A program made the position numbers and the translations under genes. The notes under the pieces are model-generated. The model searched no databases, was not told where the DNA came from, and saw only the letters and a program-made list of their open reading frames with translations. A stretch of 64,000 bases of DNA from Spirochaetales bacterium (lineage in GTDB: Bacteria > Spirochaetota > Spirochaetia > Treponematales > UBA12059): assembly GCA_016926955.1 (NCBI GenBank), contig JAFGNN010000007.1, positions 1 through 64,000 on the forward strand, in the 5' to 3' direction. Of this stretch, positions 30,835 to 40,736 are shown in pieces; position 1 is the stretch's first letter, and each line of letters begins with the position of its first letter.

Positions 30835-32493
30835 TCAGCGATATCCGATCCCGATGCCGTCCACCCACAGGGTGCCGGTCTCGTTCAGGAAGACCGCGAA
30901 GTCTATCGATTCGACGAGCCGCGGATCGACCTCGAGCGTTACGGAATCGGCCCGCCGCGCGAAGGATCCCGCGTAGGTCCGGACCGCGAAGCGCCGCGAC
31001 CCGTCCCGGTTCCGGACGATGAACCCGATATAGCTGCCGCCGAACTGTCCGCCTTCCTTCCGTATCTCCTCGGCCTCGACGGACCACGAGGCCTCGAGCC
31101 GACCTTCGCCCGCCGCGACCGGCTTCGTGACGATGACGAACGCGGCGGTATCCGCATCCGCGGCAAGGCGGAGGCGCGGAGTCGCTTCGTTCGTCAGCTC
31201 CGCGAGGCTCGCGCCGCCCCCGGCGGGCACGGTCGCGCCGATGCCGAGCCCGAAGCCCGCGGGCGGCCCGGCCTTTCCCGAATCGGCGGAAAAGTCGGAG
31301 ACGAACGCGGCGACCGGTTCGAGCCCCGCTTCCCGTTCGCGGAAGGCAGCCGCGAGCACGTTCGCCTCCGACGCGAGCGCCTCGACCAGGACCGGCGCGT
31401 AGCTTTCGAAATCCGGATACGCGTCCCGCCGCGCCCGGAAAGCCTCGAGCAGCTCGACGACGCGCCGGATCGGATGGAAGCCATGGTCTTCCTCCCGGAG
31501 CAGCCGCGCCTCCCTCAGCCCGGGACCTCCGAGACCCAGATCCTCCTCCGCCAGGATGCAGGCGGCCCGCAGCACGAGCTCGTTCATGAAGACGGGGACC
31601 TGTCCGTACGCCTGGTCGCGCATGGTTTTCGCGACCGGCTCGAACAGGGCCTGGAGCCGCCGGTCGCCGGAATGCCGTTCGATCGCCGGGTTCACGAAGG
31701 CGTGGCCGAATTCGTGGACCGCCAGCGCAGCCAGGCTCGCGCCGCTCGGGAATTCCGGTCCGTCCGCGCCGAGCCCCGCCCTGATCACCTGGAAGATCTC
31801 CAGCCGCGCCGCATCGCCCGCCCCGAGCGTCCGGGTCGCCGCGTAGCCGCCCGACGGAAACATGGCAGGCGCGAACACGAAACGGTACTCGACCGGCAGG
31901 GCAGGGGCGTAGAAGTCCTCGAGCCACGCCGCGAGGCGCGGCCCTTCGAAACCCGCCGCCGACTCGCCGAGCCATCGCTCGTAGTCGCCGCGATGCCGCT
32001 CCAGGAAGGCGCCGAAATCCGAAGCCCCGTACAGTTCCGAAAGCTCGCGCGCGAAAGCCCCGAGCCGCCCCGGAAAAAGCGCCCGCTTCGCCAGATAGTC
32101 CGACCAGCCCGCCGCCGGGGGCGCGAAGGCGTCGCCGCCCTCGAGCGAGAGCGCGAAGGCGCAGGGCGCGTCATACGTGAAGCCCGTCCGCATGAGGCCC
32201 GCCGAGCGCCGGACGGCCTTCGATGACGAAAAACCGGCCAGATGATCGCGAAGCGCGCGGTAATACGCGTTGCCGCCGTCCGTACCGGGTCCGCGCCCCT
32301 TCCCGACCCAGTCCGTCCAGGCCTGGGCGCCCGCGAGCAGCTCGATCCGCGCGTCAACCTCGAAGCGCATGCCCGGCGCCACCTCGAGGGCGAATTCCGG
32401 CAAGGGCGAACCCGCCCGAGCTTGCGCCGCGCAGGCGGCGAAAATGAACGTCGTCGCGACGCCCGCGACGGAGGTTCGCAATATTCCCATGGC
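30835..32493 (-). CDS. DUF4932-like secreted putative metallopeptidase
   Basis: AVHEFGHAFVNPAIERH zinc motif; N-terminal signal peptide; overall layout resembles DUF4932. Confidence 0.65.
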   Translation of the reverse strand, partial: AMGILRTSVAGVATTFIFAACAAQARAGSPLPEFALEVAPGMRFEVDARIELLAGAQAWTDWVGKGRGPGTDGGNAYYRALRDHLAGFSSSKAVRRSAGLMRTGFTYDAPCAFALSLEGGDAFAPPAAGWSDYLAKRALFPGRLGAFARELSELYGASDFGAFLERHRGDYERWLGESAAGFEGPRLAAWLEDFYAPALPVEYRFVFAPAMFPSGGYAATRTLGAGDAARLEIFQVIRAGLGADGPEFPSGASLAALAVHEFGHAFVNPAIERHSGDRRLQALFEPVAKTMRDQAYGQVPVFMNELVLRAACILAEEDLGLGGPGLREARLLREEDHGFHPIRRVVELLEAFRARRDAYPDFESYAPVLVEALASEANVLAAAFREREAGLEPVAAFVSDFSADSGKAGPPAGFGLGIGATVPAGGGASLAELTNEATPRLRLAADADTAAFVIVTKPVAAGEGRLEASWSVEAEEIRKEGGQFGGSYIGFIVRNRDGSRRFAVRTYAGSFARRADSVTLEVDPRLVESIDFAVFLNETGTLWVDGIGIGYR

Positions 32494-32729
32494 TTTCCGC
32501 ATGGCCCATGCTAGATCGGCCCGGCTTTCCGCCGCAACGAGTAGATCCGGAAAAATGCGCCCCAGAGCGAACGCGAACGGGTGCGTCCGTTCGCCGCCAG
32601 GCCCCGCGCGGGAAAGTCCGCGGCCAGGCCCGGCGCCGTCGTCCGGATTCCTTCACCCGCTCTGGCGGAATCGCTCCCGACCTTCCATACTTCGCCGCGT
32701 GCGCGCCGGAGGGCGCGGGAGGGGGCTGC

Positions 32730-33089
32730 ATGGACAAGGGCAAGGCGGCGGCGGACCGCAAGCTGCTCATCAGGCTCGCGAGCCTGCCGGACATCGACAC
32801 GCTCGACGACGTGGGCGAGTACGGCTATTCGGGCTACGGGCGCTTCGCGGTGCTCGAGGACGGCGGCTTCTGGTTCGGCGAGACGCGCTCGAGCCATCCA
32901 TCCACCACCGACACGGGCTGGTACTGGGCCACCACCAAGTCGGGCGAGCTCCTGGTATCGGCGCGCGGCGCGGTCTCCGACGGCGAGGCGCTCTTCGGCA
33001 AACGCAAGCCCGTGCTGGCCCTGCTCATCGACGAGCTCGTGAAGATGCGCTACATCCGCAAGCCGGCCTCGATCGAGCTCAAGCGCTAA
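32730..33089 (+). CDS. 119-aa protein, unknown function
   Basis: MDKGKAAADRKLLIRLASLPDIDTLDDVGEYGYSGYGRFAVLEDGGFW...; convergent to the downstream operon. Confidence 0.6.
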   Translation: MDKGKAAADRKLLIRLASLPDIDTLDDVGEYGYSGYGRFAVLEDGGFWFGETRSSHPSTTDTGWYWATTKSGELLVSARGAVSDGEALFGKRKPVLALLIDELVKMRYIRKPASIELKR

Positions 33090-33173
33090 TAGGGCTCGAC
33101 GTATCCCGCGCGCGGCCCGGCAAGCGGCGCTGCCGCACGGTTCGGCCCTTCGGTGCCGGCCGCCCGGCGCGGC

Positions 33174-33848
33174 CTAGCCCGTCGTCCCGCCCGCGCTATC
33201 GCCGCGTTTTCCCGGACGGGCGGCGTCGATGTCGGCCTCCAGGTCGAGCGTGGCCTCGAGCGTCTCGAGCTCCGCGCGCAACTCGGCCAGGTTGTCCTCC
33301 TGCAGGCTGTGCAACTGCCTCCGGTGGGCCGCTATGAGGGAGTCGAGCGCCGCTCCGACCCGCGCGCGCGCGTCCTCAACCTGCTCGCGCGAGCCCCCGC
33401 GCGATTCGATCTGCAACGCGAGCCTCGCCGCGCGCGCGGAAGCCTCGCCCTGGGCGGCGACGAAGGCGAAGGCGGCCGCGGCGTCCTTCGGGTCCTCCTC
33501 GACGTCGGCGGCGATGGCCCCGAGCAGGCCCGAGAGCTCGCGCAGCTTCGGCAGCAGCGCGTCGCGCGGCCCCAGGCCCTTCGCGGTGGCCTCCAGCGAG
33601 GAAGCCGCCTCGCGCGCGACGGCCGCGGCCCGCTTCGCCAGGGCCGGATCGACGAACTCGCCGATCGGCGTCGGCTTCCGTTCCCGCGCCATCCCAGAAA
33701 GCAGCGCCCAGAGCGCGGCGTAGCCCGCCACGCCCGCGCCCGCGCTCCACGTCAGGGGTATGCCCAGGACCAGCCAGAACAGGGCGAAGAGGACTCCGGC
33801 ACCACCGGCCGAGGCAAGCGCCCGCATCGATCCGCCTTGTTCTCTCAT
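33174..33848 (-). CDS. XpaC-like membrane/coiled-coil protein
   Basis: N-terminal TM segments followed by a long charged helical region; overlaps the VWA gene stop by 4 bp. Confidence 0.45.
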   Translation of the reverse strand: MREQGGSMRALASAGGAGVLFALFWLVLGIPLTWSAGAGVAGYAALWALLSGMARERKPTPIGEFVDPALAKRAAAVAREAASSLEATAKGLGPRDALLPKLRELSGLLGAIAADVEEDPKDAAAAFAFVAAQGEASARAARLALQIESRGGSREQVEDARARVGAALDSLIAAHRRQLHSLQEDNLAELRAELETLEATLDLEADIDAARPGKRGDSAGGTTG

Positions 33849-34726
33849 GGCCGCGCCTCCCCGGCAGCCTCGAGCCGCGTCGCGTCGGCCTCGAGCAGGT
33901 TCGAAAGCGCCCGCGCCAGCTCCTCCTGGTCCGCGGCGCCCAGGACGCGCGCGCCGTAGGACTCGAGCGGCTCGAAGCGTCCCGCGTCGATGTCGAAGCC
34001 GATGAAACTGACCAGGGTCGAACTGGTGAACACCGGGTTATCCTCAGTCGAAGCGCTCGACCGGTTCGCGCGCACGGCCTCCAGCACGTCGGCCGGGTCG
34101 GCGCCGCGCGCGTTCTCGCCGTCGGTCACCACGATCAGCGAGCGGAGGATCAGACCCGAGAGGGCGAGGCGCTCGACGCCGGCCTCGATGGCCGAGCCGA
34201 TGGCCGTGGAGCCCTCCGGCATGAAGGATCTCGGATCCTCCACGATGACCCTGAGCCGCGCGAGTCCTTCCGCGTCGAGCGCGACGAGCGGCAGGAGCTC
34301 GCGGACCTCCGACGAGAAGGCGAGCACGCCCGCCTTCACGACCTGGCCCTCCGGCGCCTCGGCCGCGATGCGTTCGAGGGTGTCGGCAACCTGCGAAAAC
34401 GCCATCGAAGCCTGTACGTACTTGGCCCGACCGCCGGCCGCGGGCGCGGCGGCCATGGAGCCCGACACGTCCACCGCCACCACCACCGCTATCCCCAGGT
34501 CGTCGCGGGCGGCGAGCGCCGGGTTGAAATCCTCGCCGAAGCGGAGGACATAGCCGTCCTGCGCCGCGGCGGGGCTTTGCTCCGACCCGCCGGCCGCCTG
34601 GACGGCGACGGCGGAGCGCTCCCTCTCGGCGCAGCGCGCTATCGAGCTGCCCGCGACCACGACCAGGACGATCGCGATGATGGCGCTCCTGGGAGTATTG
34701 AAGAGCGGTCCCTTGCGCTTGTCCAT
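33845..34726 (-). CDS. VWA-domain membrane-anchored protein
   Basis: Intact MIDAS: VVVAVDVSGSMA, GSTAIGSAI, VVTDGEN; N-terminal TM anchor. Confidence 0.88.
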   Translation of the reverse strand: MDKRKGPLFNTPRSAIIAIVLVVVAGSSIARCAERERSAVAVQAAGGSEQSPAAAQDGYVLRFGEDFNPALAARDDLGIAVVVAVDVSGSMAAAPAAGGRAKYVQASMAFSQVADTLERIAAEAPEGQVVKAGVLAFSSEVRELLPLVALDAEGLARLRVIVEDPRSFMPEGSTAIGSAIEAGVERLALSGLILRSLIVVTDGENARGADPADVLEAVRANRSSASTEDNPVFTSSTLVSFIGFDIDAGRFEPLESYGARVLGAADQEELARALSNLLEADATRLEAAGEARP

Positions 34727-34739
34727 CGCCGGCGGCCGC

Positions 34740-36425
34740 TTACTCGAAGCTGATGAAGCGGACCTCGACGCGGCGGTTGGCCGCGTGGTCCACGGGATCG
34801 ACCGGCGAGTCCCAGCCGCGCCCCTCGGTGACGACGCGCTCGGGGTCGACGCCGAAGCGCTCGACGAGCAGGGTCTTCACGAACTCCGCGCGCCGCTTGG
34901 AAATCAGCTTGGCCTGGGCGCTCGCCTCGACGAAGGCCGTCGCGCCCTGCGATCGGAATTCCTCCATCTTGCTCGTGTCCAGGTGCCCGATCAGCTTCAG
35001 GACCGTGGTGCCGAGGAACTCGGTCTGCTCCGCCACTCGCGCCAGGAGTCGCATGTTCTCCCGGATTTCCGCGGTATCCGAATCCGGGTCGAACTTGAGT
35101 TGCTGCGCCTCGAAGAAAAGGCGCACGTCGTTGGCCAGCACGGTCCGCTGGTTCTCCAGGTCGTTGATGTCGAGGGCCGCGTCGCGGTTGAAGCTGTCCT
35201 GGATGGTGTTGGCCTGCGCGTCGAAGCGGCCCGACTTGGCCGCGGCATCGATGCCCGTCCGCGCGATGGCGCGGTCCGCCTCGTAGCTCGCGTCGCCCGG
35301 AAGGGCGCCGAGCAGCTTGTAGTATTCCTGCGCAAGGTAGAAGAGCTTGTGCGCGCCGATCGGGTTCTCCGGGTCGAAGAACATGCGCGACTCGGGGAAG
35401 GTGGCCAGGTGCACCTCGTCGAGCATGCCCTTCGCCTCCGACACGCCGCCGGGCAGCTTGTAGAATTCCGCCATGGCCCGGTACGCGGGCGCCGGATCCT
35501 TGGCCAGCAGGTCCACGCCCTCGAAGATGCCGGCCACGAGGCCCGCCACCAGCTCCGGCTTCTCGCGCGCGAAGTCGTTGCGCGCCACGAACACGTCGGC
35601 GATCAGCTGGTTGGCGTCCTTCGAGGTGATGAGCAGGCGCGTACCCTTCACGAAGCCCTCGCTGCCCTCGTCCACCGCGTCGGTCAGGAAGGGCGTCCAG
35701 GTCACCCAGGCCGCGATGCCCGGATTGTCGCGGAAGGTCTCCAGGGCCTCGGGACCGTCGTCGACATGTACCACCTTGACCGAGCGCGGGTCGATGCCGA
35801 GCTGGGCGATGTACCAGAGCAGGAAGAAGGAGTAGGGAGCCGGCGAGCTCGTCAGGATGGTCTTGCCCTCGAGGTCGCGTCCCTGCTTCACGAAGTCGCG
35901 CACCAAAATGCCGTCGCCGCCGACCGACCAGTCGAAGAGGCCGATGGCCTGGGGCACCACGCGCTTGTCCGCCTTGAGCGCGTCGTAGAGCAGGGGCAGC
36001 CCGTCCATGCCGGACCAGATGACCGGCCAGCGTCCGGCGGCGAAGCCGTCGAGCTGGGCCTGCGCGCTCTCCTCCGGCACCAGCTCCACGGCGAAGCGGT
36101 GCGAGCGGTAGAACGCGGAATCGCGATTCGGCTTCGAGCCGCCGTTCGCGGCGAAGAGGGCCGCGTAACCGCCCCAGGTGTCCAGCGGTATGCGGAGGAG
36201 GGGGACGGGACCGTCGCCCAGGTCGACGCTCGAGAGGCTGTAGCCGCCGATGCCCGCGATGCGGAGCGGCTCGATGCTCGCCGCGGGCAGCCTGTCGGTG
36301 CCGGGCACCGCCGCCGTCGCGCCGGGGGTGGCCAGGGCGCCCTGCGGCGTCAGGAAGCGCCAGGCAAGGGCGGCGCCGACGATGACGAGCAGCACCACGA
36401 GTCCGATCCAGAACGATTTCTTCAT
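34740..36425 (-). CDS. periplasmic substrate-binding domain fused to C-terminal OmpA-like domain
   Basis: SBP-like DLEGKTILTSSPAPYSFFLLWYIAQLGIDPRSVKVVHV; C-terminal SKRRAEFVKTLLVERFGVDPERVVTEGRGW...ANRRVEVRF. Start MKKSFWIGLVVLL. Confidence 0.85.
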   Translation of the reverse strand: MKKSFWIGLVVLLVIVGAALAWRFLTPQGALATPGATAAVPGTDRLPAASIEPLRIAGIGGYSLSSVDLGDGPVPLLRIPLDTWGGYAALFAANGGSKPNRDSAFYRSHRFAVELVPEESAQAQLDGFAAGRWPVIWSGMDGLPLLYDALKADKRVVPQAIGLFDWSVGGDGILVRDFVKQGRDLEGKTILTSSPAPYSFFLLWYIAQLGIDPRSVKVVHVDDGPEALETFRDNPGIAAWVTWTPFLTDAVDEGSEGFVKGTRLLITSKDANQLIADVFVARNDFAREKPELVAGLVAGIFEGVDLLAKDPAPAYRAMAEFYKLPGGVSEAKGMLDEVHLATFPESRMFFDPENPIGAHKLFYLAQEYYKLLGALPGDASYEADRAIARTGIDAAAKSGRFDAQANTIQDSFNRDAALDINDLENQRTVLANDVRLFFEAQQLKFDPDSDTAEIRENMRLLARVAEQTEFLGTTVLKLIGHLDTSKMEEFRSQGATAFVEASAQAKLISKRRAEFVKTLLVERFGVDPERVVTEGRGWDSPVDPVDHAANRRVEVRFISFE

Positions 36426-36539
36426 CAGAGCCTCCGTCGACCGATCATGTCCGCGTCCGCGGCCGGGTGTCAATGCGCGGCTTTACCGCGCGGCGCCTTC
36501 CGCCCGCGGGCCGCACTTTGCCCGCGCCGCGCGGCGCCT

Positions 36540-37772
36540 TCAACCCAGCGCCAGCCGCATCTCGTTGGTGCGCGAGAAGCCGAGCTCCTCGTAGATCGGG
36601 CGGCCGGCCTCGCTCGCGTGGAGCGAGACGGCGCCGAAGCCTTGCTCCCGGCACCACGCGACCATGACGCGCATGAGCGCGTGCGCGAAGCCCCGCGCCC
36701 GCCACTCGGGCGCGACATACACGTTGACTATCCAGGCCCGGCGGAGCGCCGGGTCGGTCGGCGTCGGCTGGAAGGGCGCAACGATGACGCCTCCCCCCGC
36801 CACGACCTCGCCGCCCGCCTCCGCGAGCCAGGCGCGGTACGAGCCGTCCTTAAGGCCCCTCGCTATCTCCCGCTCCGCCGCGACGCGCATGCGCTCCACA
36901 TCCTCCAAGTCCTTCGAGCCCATGTCGACGAACATGGCGGCCCTCTGCCGCGCGATGAGCTCCGCGTCCGCGACCAGCGCCTCGCGGATCAGGGCGCCGT
37001 CCGGAAGCGGCGCCGCCATGTCCGCGCCGACGACGCCGTCCGCGGCGATGCGGAACGTCATGCCCTCGCGAGCGAACTCGACGCGCCCTCTACGCGCTTC
37101 CATCGGACCCGAAAGATGCGTGCCGAGCAGGCGGGTTCCCGCCGGAACGAGTTCGTCGAGCCGTTCCTCGAGATCCTCCGCGCCCATGTGCACAGAGCGG
37201 TCGCCGCCCGTGCCGTTCAGGTCGCAAACCGCGAGCCGGGCCCCGAGAGAGAGGTAAGCGCCCACCCGTTCGTCCCAGCGCGTGTCCGGCAGGTACTGGA
37301 ACAGGAGCCCGCCGCGCTCGCGCAAGCCCAGCCCGAGGGTCGGCAGCTCGTGGAACATCGGATAGCACTCGGCCTCGTAGGGACCGAACGAGAAGCCGGT
37401 TCCGGGCGCCGCCTCGACGGACTCGCACTCGTCGCGTATCCACGCCACGTAGGGATGCCCCGGCCGGATCGCCAGCGCCGCCAGCTCGAGTATCCGCTCG
37501 CGAGTCGCCCGCGCCGCCACGATCCGCGGCCCCTTCCCGCCCCCGCGCTCCTTCCACGCGTTGAAAAGCAGGAAGGGCGCGCCGAACACGTGGTCGCCGT
37601 GCGCGTGCGAAATGAAGAGCTCCTCGATCGCCCCCGCCCTCGCCCCAGCCGCCCCAAGCGAGGCGACTATGTCCGGCGGCGTCTCGACGAGCAGCCGCCC
37701 GTCCACAAGGAACGCGTTGCCCCGCAGCCCCGAGTTGAGGAAACCGCCCGTCCCGAGCACCCGCACCCGCAT
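36540..37772 (-). CDS. MBL-fold hydrolase fused to GNAT acetyltransferase
   Basis: SHAHGDH in the N-terminal half; NVYVAPEWRARGFAHALMRVMVAWCREQGFGAVSLHASEAGRPIYEELGF in the C-terminal half; start MRVRVLGTGG. Confidence 0.85.
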   Translation of the reverse strand: MRVRVLGTGGFLNSGLRGNAFLVDGRLLVETPPDIVASLGAAGARAGAIEELFISHAHGDHVFGAPFLLFNAWKERGGGKGPRIVAARATRERILELAALAIRPGHPYVAWIRDECESVEAAPGTGFSFGPYEAECYPMFHELPTLGLGLRERGGLLFQYLPDTRWDERVGAYLSLGARLAVCDLNGTGGDRSVHMGAEDLEERLDELVPAGTRLLGTHLSGPMEARRGRVEFAREGMTFRIAADGVVGADMAAPLPDGALIREALVADAELIARQRAAMFVDMGSKDLEDVERMRVAAEREIARGLKDGSYRAWLAEAGGEVVAGGGVIVAPFQPTPTDPALRRAWIVNVYVAPEWRARGFAHALMRVMVAWCREQGFGAVSLHASEAGRPIYEELGFSRTNEMRLALG

Positions 37773-37969
37773 GCCGCACCTCCCCCGATTCCCTTTCCGG
37801 AAAGCGTAGCCCCGCGCGGCGGACGCGGGCAAGGTTTTTCGCGCGACGGATTTTTTTACGCGACCGCGAGGCTTCGCCCTTCGCTACGGAAGTCCCGGCG
37901 GGGCGCCGCCGGATGAGAGCCCGCCCCGGCCAGGGTTAGGCCGGGGAAGTCTTCAGATCGCGGGGATTT

Positions 37970-38842
37970 TCAGAACAGGAGCGAGCCCCTGTCGTCCCAC
38001 TTCGTGTAGAGCCGGCAGTCGGGGCGGAGTATCAGGTAGCGGAGCGCAGGGGCCTCGTCGGCCGTGGCCATGCAGTCGTCGTCGATCACGGTCGAGATGC
38101 CGTCCACGGAATAGCGCACCGGCCCGTAGGGCAGGCGCTCGAGGGCGCGGCCCTCGCCTTTGACGTACGCGGCCAGCGCGGGCCAGAAGGCCGGGTCGAC
38201 GGAATGCTCGCGCACCCAGGTTTCCTGGGCCCCGTCCCCCGGGCCGCCGTAAAGCCTGCGGAAGGTCAGCTGCTCGGCGCCGAGCTCACGCGCGCGCGCG
38301 AAGGCCTTTTCCGCGTCATCGGGTCCGTACGCGTCCGTCATGTTCAGGGAAAGCCGCAGGTTGAACCCGCGCGCCTTCACGGCGGCGCAGAGTTCCGCGA
38401 TCCGGATCCTGAAGCGCTCCGGAGCGCCGTTGTACTCGGCGTTCACGCCGTCGTCGAAAATCGAGGAGAGCGAGAGCGCGACCGTGCTGACGCCGAGTTC
38501 CGCGCGGAGGAACTCGAGCGTCGCGCCGTCGAGACCCGCCCCGCTCGTCTGCAGCTCCATCCAGCGGAAGGGCTTGGCCAGCGCCGCGTTCCATTCCGCG
38601 AAGCGAGCGAGAAAGCGCCGGTTGAGCGCGGGCTCGCCTTCGCCGGTCAATATCAGGTTGTTGCAGCCGTTGTCGCGCGCGAAGGCCATGCGCGCGAGGT
38701 AGTCGCGCTCGCGCAAGCGGACGTCCGCGTCGGCGCGCTCGACAAGATTCGGGTACGGATCGTCGCGCATGCGCGACACGCAGAACTTGCAGGCGTTCGG
38801 GCAACCGCCCGGCACCACGATCGAGAGACTCTGGATTTCCAT
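37970..38842 (-). CDS. radical SAM protein
   Basis: VPGGCPNACKFCVSRMRDD (CxxxCxxC), NLILTGEGEPALN; start MEIQSLSIVV. Confidence 0.88.
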   Translation of the reverse strand: MEIQSLSIVVPGGCPNACKFCVSRMRDDPYPNLVERADADVRLRERDYLARMAFARDNGCNNLILTGEGEPALNRRFLARFAEWNAALAKPFRWMELQTSGAGLDGATLEFLRAELGVSTVALSLSSIFDDGVNAEYNGAPERFRIRIAELCAAVKARGFNLRLSLNMTDAYGPDDAEKAFARARELGAEQLTFRRLYGGPGDGAQETWVREHSVDPAFWPALAAYVKGEGRALERLPYGPVRYSVDGISTVIDDDCMATADEAPALRYLILRPDCRLYTKWDDRGSLLF

Positions 38843-39003
38843 GGCTTCGTGGTAATCCGGAAAGCCGGGGCGACGCAAGGACGCGCAGCCCCGGGCCGGA
38901 ACCGCGGCGACCGGCTCGTCTCCCGCGTCGACAGGCGCGTGCCGGCCTTGGGTATGTTTTTCCGAACACCCGTCGCGGAATGGAAACCCGGAGTCGCCGT
39001 CCT

Positions 39004-40500
39004 TCAGAACTCCACGCGCTCGAGGAAGCGCGGGTCGCGCCGCGCCCCCGCCGCGCGTTCGAAGGCATGGCCGAGCCGCAGGAGCGCCGGCTCCGCCCAG
39101 GCGGTCCCGATGAACGAGAGTCCCGTCGGCAAGCCCGTGATGAAACCCGCGGGTACCGTCAAGTGCGGGTAGCCCGCCACAGCGGGCAGGCTGGTCGAAT
39201 CGACGCCCCATTCGATGGCGTCGCCGTTCACCAGGTCGATCGGCCACGCGGGTCCGCCCGAGGGCACGACGAGGGCGTCGAGCCCGTAACGACGCAGGGT
39301 CCCGTCGATCGCGCGGCGCGCCATGCGCCGGTTCGCGTCGCGGGCTTTCCGGCAGCTTTTCTGCCCCGCCGCCGCCTTTTCCAGCGCGGCGATCAAATGC
39401 TCCTGCCCGAAATGGACGAGCGTCCGGTCGGCGTGGGCTTCGTTGAAGCGGACCAGCTCCTCCATGGACTTCACGGGAACATCAGCCCCCCGCGTCGCGA
39501 GGTACGCGTCGAGGTCAGCCTTGAATTCACCGTGCAGGACCTCGAGCTCGTATTCGCCGAGCCTCGGTGTTTTCGGAAGCTCGACCGGATCGACGAGGAG
39601 CGCGCCGAGTTTTCTCAGGGTTTCGAGGCTCCTTTCGAACACCGCGAGGATCTTGGGATTCTTTCCGGCCAGGCTCCGGGCCACGCCGAGGCGCGAGCCG
39701 CCGAGCTCGCCGGAGCCGAGGAAACGCGTGTAATCGAGTCGTTCGCGAGCGCCGGCCGCGCGCATCTCCGCGTCCTCCGGGTCGTAGCCTGTCATGGCAC
39801 CGAGCAGGATAGCGAGATCTTCCACGCTCCGGGCCATCGGGCCCGCCGTGTCCTGGCTGTGGGCTATGGGAATTATCCCCGTGCGGCTGATCAGGCCGAG
39901 CGTTGGCTTGAGCCCTGCGACGCCGCAGGTCTGCGCGGGGCAGATGATGGAGCCGTCGGTTTCCGTACCGACCGCCGCCGCGCAGAAACCGGCCGCGACC
40001 GCCGCGGCCGATCCGGAGGAAGAGCCGCAGGCCGAGCGGTCCAGGGCGTGCGGATTGCGGGTCAACCCGCCCCGGCTCGACCAGCCGCTTGTCGAGCGCT
40101 CGCCCCGGAAATTGGCCCATTCGCTCAGGTTGGTCTTTCCGAGGATGAGCGCGCCGGCTTCCCTCAGGCGCGAGACGAGGAATGCGTCGCGGGGCGCGGT
40201 CGAACCCTCGAGGGCAATCGAACCCGCGCTGGTGGCCATGCGGTCGCCCGTATCGATATTGTCCTTGAGGAGGACTGGCACGCCATGCAAGGGCCCGCGC
40301 GACTTTCCCGCCGCGAGCTCCCGGTCGAGGGCGTCGGCAATTTCCATCGCGTCGGGGTTGAGCTCGATTACTGAATTCACGCGCGGCCCGTTCCGGTCCA
40401 GGCGCTCGATCCGACCGATATACGCTTCCGCCGCCTTCCTGACGCCCGTCCCGCCTCCGGCTATCTCCCGGGCCAGTTCCGCGATGCTCCCGAATTCCAT
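39004..40500 (-). CDS. amidase-signature enzyme (GatA-like amidase)
   Basis: GVPVLLKDNIDTGD, DRSACGSSSGSAAAVAAGFCAAAVGTETDGSIICPA catalytic Ser-cisSer-Lys signature. Confidence 0.92.
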   Translation of the reverse strand: MEFGSIAELAREIAGGGTGVRKAAEAYIGRIERLDRNGPRVNSVIELNPDAMEIADALDRELAAGKSRGPLHGVPVLLKDNIDTGDRMATSAGSIALEGSTAPRDAFLVSRLREAGALILGKTNLSEWANFRGERSTSGWSSRGGLTRNPHALDRSACGSSSGSAAAVAAGFCAAAVGTETDGSIICPAQTCGVAGLKPTLGLISRTGIIPIAHSQDTAGPMARSVEDLAILLGAMTGYDPEDAEMRAAGARERLDYTRFLGSGELGGSRLGVARSLAGKNPKILAVFERSLETLRKLGALLVDPVELPKTPRLGEYELEVLHGEFKADLDAYLATRGADVPVKSMEELVRFNEAHADRTLVHFGQEHLIAALEKAAAGQKSCRKARDANRRMARRAIDGTLRRYGLDALVVPSGGPAWPIDLVNGDAIEWGVDSTSLPAVAGYPHLTVPAGFITGLPTGLSFIGTAWAEPALLRLGHAFERAAGARRDPRFLERVEF

Positions 40501-40736
40501 AGAAGACGCTCCTTCCAAGCGGGCGTTCCCGGCATCAGGAAATCGCCATCGTGCGCGCGCTCGGGAATTCCCCAGAAATAACCCGCTCCGCAAAACGCGG
40601 GAATTCCCCGGCGTTTTCCGGATTTCGACGAATGATATTACCGAATCCGGATAATTCGTTTGAAAAAAGAAAAAAATACCTGTAAAAAAAACGCTACAAG
40701 GTTAAAATAAACGCATCCGTTTCAAAGGAGACATTC

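Noticed and set aside
34677-37916. 1079-aa plus-strand ORF
   Set aside because: Spans the complement of several confidently identified minus-strand genes; no domain-like sequence.
37870-37950. Possible riboswitch upstream of the MBL-GNAT/radical SAM junction
   Set aside because: Only one simple stem (ccccggcc/ggccgggg) with no recognisable aptamer pattern or expression platform.
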